Part shown: positions 11,707-22,539 of the stretch, in pieces | How the letters are laid out: each line of letters begins with the position of its first letter | Numbering within the stretch: the first letter of the stretch is position 1 | Source of the DNA: Mytilinidion resinicola | Taxonomy: Eukaryota; Ascomycota; Dothideomycetes; Mytilinidiales; Mytilinidiaceae | DNA: 64,000 nt | Direction: 5' to 3' | NCBI RefSeq assembly: GCF_010093595.1 | Contig: NW_022985444.1 | Coordinates: 1,903,406 to 1,967,405 of the forward strand | Notes under the pieces: generated by a model | The model's database searches: none | What the model saw: only the letters and a program-made list of their open reading frames with translations | Told to the model about the DNA's origin: nothing | Position numbers and translations under genes: made by a program

Positions 11707-14700
11707 TTAGAAGAAGTTACTATCGCCACCACGCTGCGGGCCAGTGTAGCGGGGAATCCGGGACGCGGAGGGGGCCGGCGGCGCACCACGTGGAGGGGGG
11801 CCGGAGGGGGAAGAAGCGGCGCAAAGGGCCTCGTCGTGGGTCATTGTTCCCGCAACAACCGCCGGAAGCATCAGGGCGCGTGGGGACGAGATGCGCGTGA
11901 TGGGGCGGGGGCGGGGGCGCGCGCGTGCGTTCCAGGACTTTAAGTCCCGGGAGGGCGACGGGAGGGCAGACGACGTGGGGGCTTCGGGGCCTTCTTCTTC
12001 CATTACAGCACGCTGGGTGGACTCTTTCTCGTACGCTTTGGCGGCCATTTCGCCCAGCTCGTGCTCCCACTCGACCATTTTGGTCGCTTCTTCTGACATT
12101 CGTCGCTGCGTCGAGGCCTGTCGGTGCTGCTCGCGGTAGGCGCTCTCAGCCAAAGAAGCTTGCCAAGCGTCGACTTTCTCCGCGAGGGGGGTGCCTTGCT
12201 GTCTCGGGCGGGACGCGGAGGGGGACGCATAGAGGTCATAGTCGTCGCTGGGGGTGGGCGACGTGGCGGCGAGCATCTCCCTGTCGGCGGCTGGGAAGTC
12301 CATATACGGCGAAAGGTCGAGAACTTCTCCTTCTTTGGCGGCGGTGGGGTACAGCTCTTCGACCTCCTCCTGCTCCTTCTTGAGGATCTTGTGGTGCTCC
12401 TCGGCCCATTGCTCCGCCCATTCAACGAACCAAACCGCCCAGGAGGCCTCGAAGGCACCGGGAGGCAGCTTCATATTCTCCATCTTCTGCTTGTTTACGT
12501 CCTCCATCTGCCGTGCGCGTGACGTAGCTTCGCTATATGGGCCGACAGTCTCACCCTTGGTGGCCTTGTTTGAACCACGCTTCTTCGACTCGTCCTTCTT
12601 GCCGCGAACGGGGCTGAGGAGGTACTGGCCTGCATTGACCAGCTTTTCGTGAGTACGTGCTACCACCTCTGCGGCGTCAAAGCGGTTGATGTGGGTGTGT
12701 AAGGTGGCCTCATTCTCGAATGTGCCGGACTGACTGATGCCTGCAAGACCATTCAACTCTTTCAGCACTTCGTTAGTAATGCGTAACGCCTTGTCGCACG
12801 GGATCTCGTGTTTGGACGGCGTGGGAGCGTCAGAAGGAGCAGGAACTTCGGACGGAGGGGGAGCGTCGAACGGAGCGGGTGCGTCTTTGGCCTTCTCTTT
12901 GCCCTTGGACCTGAAAGAGAAGAGCGGCTTAGAGTTCTGGCGTTCCAAGTTACCGTCGCGAGTATCCTCTGGAGACTTGGCGAGGATGTTGAAGCTAAAA
13001 GCGCTTTTGAGGCTTGGACGAGTTGTCTTCGGCTCAGATGCGTCCGTCGCGGTGGCCTGACGCTGGAGCACATGTTCCTTGACGGACTCAGAGGCGGTGA
13101 CCAGCTCAGGCGAAGAGGCTTTACGGCGTGGTTTCTCTGCCTCCCAACGCGCGACGAGAAGTGCGCGAACCTTGTCATGCCCACGTGTGTTGTCGTCCTC
13201 GAAGTCTTTAGGGAGTTTACCAGCTGGGAATGGGTTCGTAAAGTCGGGGTAGGCACGACCTTCTGGCCGACCACGGTTGTCTCGCTCTCGAAAGGAGTTG
13301 CCAAACAGGTAGCTCGGGACGTGGGGGTGACGGTATTCAGCCTGCCGGATGACGCCTGAGATCGCGGGATGATCCTTGAGATCGGGTGGGCTGCGGCTGA
13401 GGACTTTGAGGTTTTGCTCGATGAGTGGGTAGACTGGCTTGATGGTAGTGTCCGACGTCACGCTCGGTGGACGCCTCTCTTGCTGCAGTGCTGACGGTGG
13501 GGACGGCGATGAGGCCCGACGCTGGAATGGTGATGGCGAAGATGAAAGCTCTTGATGGGTTGGACGGCGAGGGAATTGACCCGCGGTCACAGCTCGAGCA
13601 CGCGATGAAGACGCTGCAAGATCCGCAAGAGTTGGGCGGCGAGGAAAACTACGCTCCGCGAACGTTGAGATGGGCGATGGTGAGGAGGTGTCTGACTCGA
13701 AGGTCGACGGGGATGTTTCTACTGGCCCGAAGGGGGACGCAGATGCTGCCCTCTCCGCAAGGGTTGGACGACGCGGAAACTGACGCCCGGCCAAAATCGA
13801 GAGTGGTGCTGGCGAGGAGCTTCCTTGATCGATGGTCGACAAGGATGATTGTACTGGCCCGAAGGGGGACGCAGATGCTGCTCTCTCGGCAAGGGTTGGA
13901 CGACGTGGAAACTGACGCCCGGCCAAGATCGAGAGTGGTGCTGGCGAGGAGCTTCCATGATCGGTGGTCGACGACGATGCTTCTGTTGGCCCGAAGGGGG
14001 ACGCAGATGCTGCTTTCTCGGCAAGGGTTGGACGACATGGAAACTGACGCCTGGCCAAGATCGGGAGTGGTGCTGGCGAGGAACTTCCCTGATCGATGGT
14101 CGAGGTAGATGATGAGGAGGATTCAAACACCGAGACGAACGGTCCTTCCAACTCATGCGGCGACGCAAAAGCCGCTCGCTCAGCGAGAGTGGGACGACGG
14201 AGGACTTGTCGCGGTGCGAAAGTCAATGTGGGCAAGTCCGGCTCGAGGCTTGAGGATGCGGATGAGGAGGTTCGCTCGACAGTCGACAATGGTTCTGCGA
14301 GCTCGAAGGGTGACGAAGACGGAGCAAGCTCGAAGGGTGACGAAGACGCAGCATGCTCGAACGGCGACGAAGATGCAGCGAGCTCGGACGGCGATGAGGA
14401 TGCAGCAAGCTCGGACGGCGACGAAGATGCAGCACGCTCATCCAAGGTCGGGCGACGAGGAAACTGACGCTGTGCGACGGTTGGAGTGGGAGATGACGAT
14501 GACTCTCTCTGCATGTCGAAGAGCTCCGGCGACGACGCACGACGGCGGAGGCGACCCGTGCTAGGGCCATGCGTCCGAGCGAGAAAGAAAGGAGAATCAG
14601 GCATGTCTGGTGCGAGCTCGGGCAAGATGATGCCCAGACCGTGATGTGGTGATGCGGATGTCGACGGTCGTGGCGAAGGTGAGCGTGGAGGATGTGGAGG

Positions 14701-15132
14701 AGCTGGAGGAGCTGGATGAGCAGCTCCGGGTTTTGTCTTCAGCAGTTTGTTGACGAGAGCCTCCACTTCCGCCCTGTCCCCCCGGTCGCCTTGCGGGTCA
14801 GGCGTGACTTTATCGGCCACCTCATCATCACCAAAGCAGCTGTCCAGCACATTGCGCACATGGCGGAACTGCGCCCTGCTCTCCTGTAGATTGTACCGAA
14901 TTTCCGCGCGAATGGCGCGTTGTTCTGCGTTCTCTGCTGTGATGTTAGTGCGTGGACATAAGCCGCAACAGAGACCCGTCGGTGGCAGCCGACCTTCACC
15001 AGGTTGCTTCTTCACAGATCCTGCAGGCAATGTTAGCATCGAAATCTTGAAACAAGTGCTGAACAGCTGTGACTGACCTGCTTCCGGGGGAGCGAAGCCC
15101 CGGGGAGGATACTTGAGCGTGTACCCGAACAT
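11707..15132 (-). CDS. Large disordered repeat protein, unknown function
   Basis: Exon 1 (15132-15078) encodes MFGYTLKYPPRGFAPPEA. A 57 bp intron (15021-15077, GTCAGT..GCTAAC..CTGCAG) has no in-frame stop, so it can be missed, but its signals are canonical. Exon 2 runs to a stop at 11707, for about 1122 aa. The N-terminus has a Cys-containing stretch (GLCCGLCPRT) and a helical segment (EQRAIRAEIRYNLQESRAQF). The middle is a Ser/Pro-rich repeat region with seven copies of a motif like QFPRRPTLAERAASASP and a block of SSPSELAAS-type decamers (DNA about 13.45-14.5 kb). The C-terminal third has charged helices and ends in Arg/Pro-rich sequence. The protein is largely disordered and belongs to no family I recognise. 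The RxPTL(A/D)E motif might be a docking or phosphorylation motif, which is only inference. The stop codon lies about 100 bp from the edge of array 1. Confidence 0.75.
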   Translation of the reverse strand: MFGYTLKYPPRGFAPPEAGQSQLFSTCFKISMLTLPAGSVKKQPGEGRLPPTGLCCGLCPRTNITAENAEQRAIRAEIRYNLQESRAQFRHVRNVLDSCFGDDEVADKVTPDPQGDRGDRAEVEALVNKLLKTKPGAAHPAPPAPPHPPRSPSPRPSTSASPHHGLGIILPELAPDMPDSPFFLARTHGPSTGRLRRRASSPELFDMQRESSSSPTPTVAQRQFPRRPTLDERAASSSPSELAASSSPSELAASSSPFEHAASSSPFELAPSSSPFELAEPLSTVERTSSSASSSLEPDLPTLTFAPRQVLRRPTLAERAAFASPHELEGPFVSVFESSSSSTSTIDQGSSSPAPLPILARRQFPCRPTLAEKAASASPFGPTEASSSTTDHGSSSPAPLSILAGRQFPRRPTLAERAASASPFGPVQSSLSTIDQGSSSPAPLSILAGRQFPRRPTLAERAASASPFGPVETSPSTFESDTSSPSPISTFAERSFPRRPTLADLAASSSRARAVTAGQFPRRPTHQELSSSPSPFQRRASSPSPPSALQQERRPPSVTSDTTIKPVYPLIEQNLKVLSRSPPDLKDHPAISGVIRQAEYRHPHVPSYLFGNSFRERDNRGRPEGRAYPDFTNPFPAGKLPKDFEDDNTRGHDKVRALLVARWEAEKPRRKASSPELVTASESVKEHVLQRQATATDASEPKTTRPSLKSAFSFNILAKSPEDTRDGNLERQNSKPLFSFRSKGKEKAKDAPAPFDAPPPSEVPAPSDAPTPSKHEIPCDKALRITNEVLKELNGLAGISQSGTFENEATLHTHINRFDAAEVVARTHEKLVNAGQYLLSPVRGKKDESKKRGSNKATKGETVGPYSEATSRARQMEDVNKQKMENMKLPPGAFEASWAVWFVEWAEQWAEEHHKILKKEQEEVEELYPTAAKEGEVLDLSPYMDFPAADREMLAATSPTPSDDYDLYASPSASRPRQQGTPLAEKVDAWQASLAESAYREQHRQASTQRRMSEEATKMVEWEHELGEMAAKAYEKESTQRAVMEEEGPEAPTSSALPSPSRDLKSWNARARPRPRPITRISSPRALMLPAVVAGTMTHDEALCAASSPSGPPPRGAPPAPSASRIPRYTGPQRGGDSNFF

Positions 15133-16943
15133 GTTGCTGTGGTGGTGAGTGGTGGAGGAAGGAAGTAGAAAGGATGAAGGAAGGACGAAAGAGTAGGATG
15201 AACTCAAAGGCAATGGAGAGGTGCGCGACGAGGTGCGTCATGCAATAGGCGCGCGAGAGGTGTGAAGAGTGGAGGTTGAAGGTGTGGTGACGGGTGAAGG
15301 TGACGTTGACTTTGAAGAAGGCTCAGTCAAAGTGGGACAGTCTAATTGACACCTGGAAAGGCTTGGCAGAGGTGTCCGATGAAGCCTATCATCAAATGCC
15401 AAAAATTTGGTATCGAACGAGGTCTGGGGGAATGAGTTGTGGGCATTGGAAGGGTGATGAAAGAAATGCTTTGGGAAACTCAGGGGTTGATATCGGGTCT
15501 TCAACTGAAGAAACGAGACATTTTCGCATCTCCAATTCACCCTCCTGAGGGCTGGATCTTGAAATTTCGTATAATCATCTAATATTGTGGAAAATCTCTG
15601 CTAGCAGGAGTAAAAGGTGCTCTGATAGAGAAGAGTGATCGTGGCTGAGAAGTGATTGATATCTCTCAAAACTGACACACTATGCCAGACCGGATGTTCT
15701 CAAACATCTTCGGAGTCATCTTTTGAGCTGCAAGCAAAGCCGCAGCATAGTTTTGGAAAGTGTGCGGTGATGATGCGATGGTTCTTCATCCTCAGGGGTA
15801 TCCGCCATGCCTCAACTTACCTGGCCCCAACACAACACTTGAAGCTTGACACCATTCACCGAAAAGTTGGTCTTGAGATTTTCTACAAATCTCTCTGATT
15901 TTCGAATGTAGTTGTATATCGCAACTAGGGTTGTGTGCGGCTCCATCATGGGTAAGTACTCGTCGAGGCTACATCGGTCCTTCCTACTTTTTGCTCACCT
16001 CCTGCATCATCGACACCTCGCAAGGGCCGTTGTCAGAGCGATCGGAAGCTGCATTACAAGACCTCGGAAGGGGCCAACCGCGTCTATTTTTTCGTTCTGG
16101 GATTGGTTCGATAGAATGATAGGGGCTGAAGCTCATGTTGTTCATCCTCAACACTCCCCTGAAGAGTCTTCTTGGGCGAGGAAGGGCAGGATCTCCTGTA
16201 TCTGTAAGGGCCTTTTTCAGTTCATTTTCTTACTCTGGGTTCTTCTATTGGTCATCAATGTTGTCAAGACGGGTGTGAACTCATCCTAATCGATGGTGCC
16301 GGGAAATGACATCCCGAAATGCTAGACTGAGAGGCGTCTCAAGAATACCAGTAGCCTTTCAAACTGCAGCTCCTCGACGTCTAGATTAAGTCTCCCTACC
16401 AAGATAGGAGGATCTTGGGTCCAGTTAAGAGCTGTGGTAAGATTCCAGTTCCAAAACATGATAGTATGCCTCGCTCAGAGCCATGAGACCAGTTTTCAGG
16501 TCGATATCATGTCAGATATGCCACCCTATTCAGCTTCTCGAGTGTCTCCGCAAGCTTCGTCATAGCAGCAAGTATCGAAGCCTCTGGCTTCAATCTCATG
16601 CCATATATCATCGCGTCTTTCCCCTAAGCTTCAATTGATGCCCGCGTGGCCTGTTTTCGTGCCTGCACTTCATTCTAGCATGGTGAAAGCGCCTTTCGGA
16701 TACATACTTGACGCTGTCAGTTCAGCCTTGAGCCCCTGAGCGCTCTCGCACCCCTTCAGGGTGAAGGAAGCGAATTTGCGTGCATGGCGGCCTTGCTGCC
16801 TGAGAAGCCGCGCCAAGGCCGACTTTCTCTAGAGCATCAAACGGCCGCCCGCAAATCTTGAGCTTGACAAGTAACAGCCACACAACCACAAACACCCTCA
16901 AAGACACCCACAAACCCACAAACACACCATCAACCGTCGCAAC
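15133..16943. other. Intergenic, no gene seen
   Basis: Sequence between two divergent genes. Open frames are short and without motifs. The last 80 bp before 16944 is a CA-rich leader (ACAACCACAAACACC-type), common just upstream of fungal start codons, and supports the ATG at 16944. Confidence 0.45.
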
Positions 16944-17518
16944 ATGTCGCGCGCAATCTTGGACCGCCCCAAGACGGACGAGGAGAAGATCGCGGCTATC
17001 AAGGCCTGGCAGGAGGTAAACAACCCCAAATCAGCCCGAAGCTCCATTGCTTTTGCTAACGCGTCTGTGTCTGTAGAGAGACCCTGCCATCCAGCAGTGG
17101 CTCCTGCACTCGGCCTGGGTGGGGGACCAGGAGACGGAGGAGACGCGCTTCAACGCGCTCTTCGCCTCGCTGGCGATCGGCCGTTCCCTGCCGCGCGAAG
17201 CGGAGCCCCCGGCGGCGGAGAAGGAGAAGGAGGGCGGGAATCTCACCCCGCGGGAGGCGTTGCTGGAGCTGGGCCGCCTGGTCCAGAAGGGGGAGGAGGT
17301 GCCGAAGCTGGTGGCAGAGCGCGCCCACGACCACCTCAGATCTGTGTTCCCGGCGGAGTTGGAAGAGACTCTGCTGAAGCCGGAGAGGGAGAAGAGGGAG
17401 GGTACGTGAATCAAGCGTTCCCTTTGAGTACTACTGGCTAACTGATACCGCAGCGGAGGAGGCGGCGAAGGAGGATCCGGGCATGCCGGAGGGCCGGTCT
17501 TGGCCGGCGTTTTCGTGA
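16944..17518 (+). CDS. Conserved-looking small hypothetical protein
   Basis: Three exons with phase-consistent introns. Exon 1 is 16944-17015 (MSRAILDRPKTDEEKIAAIK then AWQE). Intron 1 is 17016-17076 (GTAAAC..TGTAG). Exon 2 is 17077-17401 and opens RDPAIQQWLLHSAWVGDQET. Intron 2 is 17402-17453 (GTACGT..GCAG). Exon 3 is 17454-17518 and ends PEGRSWPAFS. The protein is about 153 aa, acidic and Glu/Lys-rich with predicted helices, and has no signal peptide or membrane segment. The GC-rich coding bias and clean splice sites argue that it is real. I do not recognise a family. It is the only well-supported gene between the two array-flanked large genes. Confidence 0.6.
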
Positions 17519-18544
17519 GCACCTGGGGGAGTTTTGTTTGAGAGTCCCGATGAGTGGATCTTTCGCCCGGACGGTCGCGAACCCGTGCTCCTCGGATTAG
17601 TACGCCTGTAGGAACGACGGGGAGTATCGGGGGGAGGCCTAAGGGCAAGGGGAAGCTCATCGGGCTCTCGGGTTGAAATCGGTCTGCGGCTGGAAGAAGA
17701 GCTTCATCAGTCTTTTGGTGTTGGAAAAGGAGTTGGCGGATATACCCGGACTGAGCTGAATACAAGGGTGCTTTTCTTGCTACGATCAAGGTCTTGTCAC
17801 TGTGTGACTACTATTGCTGTCAGAGCGGTGTCGGAATGCCCTCATCGGCGCATGGCTAACATATATCATTACCCCTAAGACATATATCGGATCTTGATCT
17901 ATGCCCCTGGAATGCTGCCAGGCGCTCTAGTTCACGAGCTGCGAGCCTCAAGCACATAAACTCGACAAAATGAGCTAAGGGGCCCCTGAGGAAGTGTCCA
18001 CAGTCACAATGCAGCCAGTAGTGCAGTCTAATTTGCGTACATATCCAGCAAGGAGCGGAGCATAAGGCCTCAATAGAGCGGTAGGACACAGGCTACTGCA
18101 GCTGCATGCCGCCGTCTGAGGAGTCTCCACAGTACCCGTTCCCCAGTGATCGATTACTACTTTGGGCGAGGCAATTCACGGGCTCAAGAGACTCCGCTCC
18201 GGATCGTGGAGTACAGACTCAACAAACTGAATTTGATGGGCGTGGCTGCCATCATTTGGGCCTGGGGTTGGTGAGGTGAGGGGCCTCATTGGCCTGAGCA
18301 CTATGCCAGGGGGTTGCGTTTCCCTCAACGATTTCAGGTCCCTGCGGTAGAGCTAAAGCCGGACACTGCCATCTGGCCACGAAGGCGATATAAAGTCCAG
18401 ATCAGGCGAGTTGAGGTGGCAGTTTGACAGTATCTTCGCCATCCCAGTCCGTCCTGAGCGCACGAAGCTGACGGGGGCGGTTGATGCCTTCTCCTCTTGA
18501 TTCTGTGTCCAGCGACAAACCCCCGGGTTTGTTTAGCAAATATG

Positions 18545-18985
18545 AATCCCTATAGCGAGTAAGTCGTCTCATCTTGCTTAAAGGCACTCATACTGATATA
18601 TCTGTAGACTGCTGCTGCATCACGAAAGGCGGCCACCGAGGAGTCATTCCTGGAAATTCTCAATGCCTTAGACATGCACGACAGCATCTACCTCCCCCAG
18701 TACGACCTGCAACTCGAGAATGGGTCTACCATGTGTGAGTCTCAGTCTATTAGAGAACCGATATGGCGATTGACGAACTGGTACGTCCCTCTCCGTTCCT
18801 CTTCCTCAACATCCAGCTGACCTTTGCGTAGATTCCTTGCATACGCTCGCGAAGAACTACAGATCATGGACGAAGGTTCTCTCATATTGTTTGCGGTATT
18901 TGGCCGGGATGGAAGTCTTTCCAGGGTGCTTAGGGTTTTTGCAGTCAATCAAACTTTGTTCATGACCCCTATACACTTCTCATGA
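18545..18985 (+). pseudogene. Possible decayed gene
   Basis: Two intron-like segments with good signals lie in a protein-like context: GTAAGTCG..CTGTAG (about 18556-18608) and GTACGTCC..GCGTAG (about 18781-18833). The open segment between them reads in part EESFLEILNALDMHDSIYLP, and the following segment reads FLAYAREELQIMDEG. No phase joins all pieces: the upstream exon from ATG 18542 gives a frame that stops early, and the second splice creates TGA at the junction, where TGG would be expected. It looks like a gene relic with point mutations. The family is unknown. Confidence 0.25.
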
Positions 18986-19738
18986 TGCTCGTAAAGCCTG
19001 CAATGATCGTGATCTCACAAGGCCCTGTCCGCCATAGTCGTAGTTGTTTGACGGCAAGCCGGAAGCTACAGCGAAGGAGGCCTTTGCTTCTGGACGCGCC
19101 GGGTATGGAGATAGCTTTCAACGTACTGCTACCTGTCATAGAGACGCAAGCTAAACTCAGTAGATAGTTGCAGACAGAAAGCAGTTCGAATCTTCCACGA
19201 AGCGTTCGTGACCATCAGGCCTCCGGCATGCCCGTAAAGCTGCGGACTATGTCGCCGTGCTTCTGTCAAGGGCGTCATACGCAGGATCAGAAGGCGGGAG
19301 ACCTAATTCTCCGCGGCGAGGCGATCATCTGTCTCTCCTTTGTTTGCGTGCAGTGAAGCCGATAAATCAATGCCATGGTGTTTGCCCTTCTGCTCCCACG
19401 CTGGCTCAAAGCCGCTGTCCACGGCCACTCAACCTCCATACCAGAGGAAGAGAGGGCGATGAGAAGGTCTCACAGGCATTCTAAGCGCCGCTGCCATCCG
19501 CTCCTGGCGTCGCAGAATTGAGAACCTCAGTTGGCATCGTGGGCGGCCTGATGAGCGCTGTTGTGAGGCTATCGCCATCACCCTTGTCATGCGACTTCAC
19601 GGTCTCATCCTCAACACCACCACGACGACCATCCACAACGAAGACAAGACGACTTGCGGAGGAGTATACGGGATGTCGGACAGGCGCTACAATCTTGTGG
19701 AGGTGTTTTTCCAACGCTCCTCATGCCGAGACGAGATG

Positions 19739-20015
19739 ATGCCAGAGCGATCGGAGAAGAAGATGAGGCCCGAGCCACCTCCGCTAGACGCATCACCAGC
19801 AACACCACGACTTCATGGATGTATATGAAGGCGAGGGCAAGTATTAGAGCTTCCCTTAAGAGCTGGATAACCGCTGAGACAATGCCAGGGCACTCGGAGA
19901 AGAGGACGAGGCCCGAGCAACCTCTGCCAGGCACAGCACCCGCAACACCACAACTTCATGGACGCAAATGAAGCCGAGAGCAGGTATGAGAGCTTCCCTT
20001 GAGAGCTGACTGACC
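19739..20015. repeat. Imperfect tandem duplication, about 141 bp unit
   Basis: Two adjacent copies start near 19739 (GATGCCAGAGCGATCGGAGA) and 19880 (AATGCCAGGGCACTCGGAGA). Each runs through AACACCAC.ACTTCATGGA to GAGCTTCCCTT.AGAGCTG. On the minus strand both copies read as a similar open peptide containing HEVVVL and LAEVARASSSSP, so an old coding duplication is possible. No complete gene can be assembled. Confidence 0.6.
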
Positions 20016-20944
20016 GGCGGAGTTTGTGTAAAAGGCATGAAATAGGTCCTTCGCTTCGACCATTTCGCCGCCATCCTCCTCCGACGGACGCGCTTCGACC
20101 CCACCACGAACAACAGCCGGCGATGTAGAAAATCAACAGCGGCATGGAGAACAGGCCCATGGGTAGCATCCGATGGGAAACCCCTTGGAGTCGCGGATAT
20201 AACGATGCTGCTAATCCCTCGTCTCCACCCCTCGCCAGTCGGCCGGCGATCTCGTCGCAGCACCACCAATGATAGCATTTGGTCTGGCGCTGACACTGAT
20301 TCTAGGGCATCACAAGGCGAGGGAATCCCAGCACTAGCCAGCGGGCGATATGCTACAGGACAGCTTTACGAAGAGCCGAGTTCCATACGACGGTCCGACA
20401 TCTCATCTTTTCAGCATCCGCACCACGACAGCCTCATGCCATCGGGAGGAATAGCGGCAAAGAAGTTGATTTCTTCGAGTGTCGGGAATGCTCTAGGCAC
20501 ACTTTGTACGCCCAGCCTCAAGCTTTTTGCACGATAGCACGTTTAAGAGCGCAGATTCGGCTGCGAGGACTCCGAAGAGAGCAGCGCGTATGAGAAAGCA
20601 GTCTCATGGCGAAGATAAGAGCATGGAGACCTCGTGGCCTGGGCGATCATCGACTGTAGGTCGAAGACGACAAGTTTTCCATTGGCAATCGGACGATCTC
20701 ACGTTCCCAGCGCAGATGATAAGCCTCATTAGGTCATGCCTCAGAAGGAACATCCTTCGGTTAAGAAGACTGATAGTGTAAGCTGAGATCCCATCCCGAA
20801 AGCATCGAACTTTTACTTACAAAGAACACAGCCAAATTAAAGCGAGTTTCAACAACAGCTCATCCCAATTCAAAAGAAGTCAAATTTGACTCAAATAGGT
20901 AGCATGCAGCACACAACATCCAGGCTCCCGAATCGATTCCACGG

Positions 20945-21003
20945 CAAGGGCAGAGTCCAAAGTCCAAAGTCCAAAGTCTAGGTCCAAGTCCAGGTCCAGG
21001 GGT
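20945..21003 (+). repeat. Short GTCCAAA/GTCCAG minisatellite
   Basis: A short array of GTCCAAA units (three or more), passing into GTCCAAG and GTCCAGG variants. It lies in an otherwise unrecognised stretch. Confidence 0.7.
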
Positions 21004-21989
21004 GCGGATGGTCGAAAAGACTACCGGTCAGGAGCATGGATTGAGAAAGATGATAAGAATTCAAAATCCGTTAACATGAGACTAAGATAGAGCTGACAGA
21101 ACAAGGAATAGCAACATCTGCACGAGATCATGGAGGAAGGGAAAGAGCTGGGAAAACCGAGAATCGATGAAGAAAAGATTTTGGGAAATGAAAAGACAGC
21201 CAGCCTTATTTTTCACGATGAAAGAGGCAAGATTGGAAAAGGACAATACCGGAACCAGTACCAGATCTGACATCAATCATGCCAGACCTCGCGAGTCCTC
21301 CGAATCGGTAGAGTGCCTCGATATATCAGGCCTCCGCTCAATTGAGGACAGCTAGCTCAACCCGAGTCATGGAGCTCTGGAACAATGTCGACAGCCCCTG
21401 CCGTTTGGAGAGAGATAAAGTTTCTCTCTGGTGCAGAGGCCTAGCCTCCAATTGAGGTTCAACCCCGATGTTCCTCAAGATGCATCTCTAGGTATTCGTG
21501 ATAGTTGACGACATGCTTCAAGTCCCCGCTTTCAACGTGATATTGCTCGGGTATTGACAATGTCTCTCAAACTAGATCGAAGGCATACTTGGAGACAATA
21601 TGCTGGTGCCAATTAGACCATCGCGCCTTTCGAGAATTTGTTCATCGTGGCTCAGAAGGCACGCGTCATTGGGAATGAAGGAAACGCCCTCCAGAAGGAC
21701 CAATATCTTCAAGACTCAGAACGATGACACGCTCTCGTCTTATTTTTCCAAGTGCTACAGGAATATACGACGACGATGTTCGAGACAGCCATTCGGGTTG
21801 ATGGTAGCTAACGAGGAGCTTGTGCCAGAGGGTGCACTTTCGATCGGGGTAGCGACTATTCCCCGAAAGCAGCATTGCCTATCCCCTTTGCCTGTTTCTT
21901 GCTGACCATAGCTTTTCGGGACACCGCTCTAGTATGGCTACAGAGGGTTTCTCTTGTGGTGTTCAGTGGCTTTCTGTGTTGCTGCTGCA

Positions 21990-22530
21990 CGATCTCGGCC
22001 TACGAGAGTGCAGATCCCCACAAGTCGATGTCTTGTCCACGGCTCATCCAAATACCAGTGGGATATCATCCTGGAGTCTCCCGATGCTCTTACTCCATCG
22101 ACGAAGTTTTCGGGATGAGGTTTCGAGTGTTTGGCTGATGGGTGTGGTATTCGGCAACCATCTCTAGCGCTGTTGGGCGGCGAGAGTGCAGGTCTCTACA
22201 GACCGTTGTGTCATCCACAGCTCCTCCAAATTATGTAAGATACCGTCTTGGAGTATCTCGATATTCTTGCCCTTGTCTACGAGGTCTTCGAGATGAGGTT
22301 TCGGTTGTTTGGCTGATGGATGTCGTCAAGCCAGGCCGTGGGTCATCAACGAGAAGATAGGCATGAGCCCGCTCATCATCCCTTCCCTGATAACGATTAT
22401 ATAGGATTGAAGTTTCCCGATACTCTTGCCCTTGTCTAGGGGGTCTTCGAGGTGAGTTTCGGTTCTTTGGCTGATGGGTGTCGTCGAGCTAGGCCGCGGC
22501 CATCAACAAGAAGGTATCCATGAGCCCCTT
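21990..22530 (+). repeat. Three diverged tandem units, about 180-200 bp
   Basis: The block GAGAGTGCAGRTC ... CTGGAGTMTC ... CTTGCCCTTGTCTA ... GAGGTTTCGGTTGTTTGGCTGATG recurs near 21995, 22180 and 22395. The phrase TTGGCTGATGGGTGTCGTC (with variants) marks the unit end at about 22125, 22310 and 22465. Open frames here are short and change between units. It is not related by eye to arrays 1 and 2. Confidence 0.5.
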
Positions 22531-22539
22531 CCCTGCTAA

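Noticed and set aside
11890..14570. Numerous plus-strand and alternative minus-strand frames
   Set aside because: They are shadows of the biased codon use in the large repeat protein gene.
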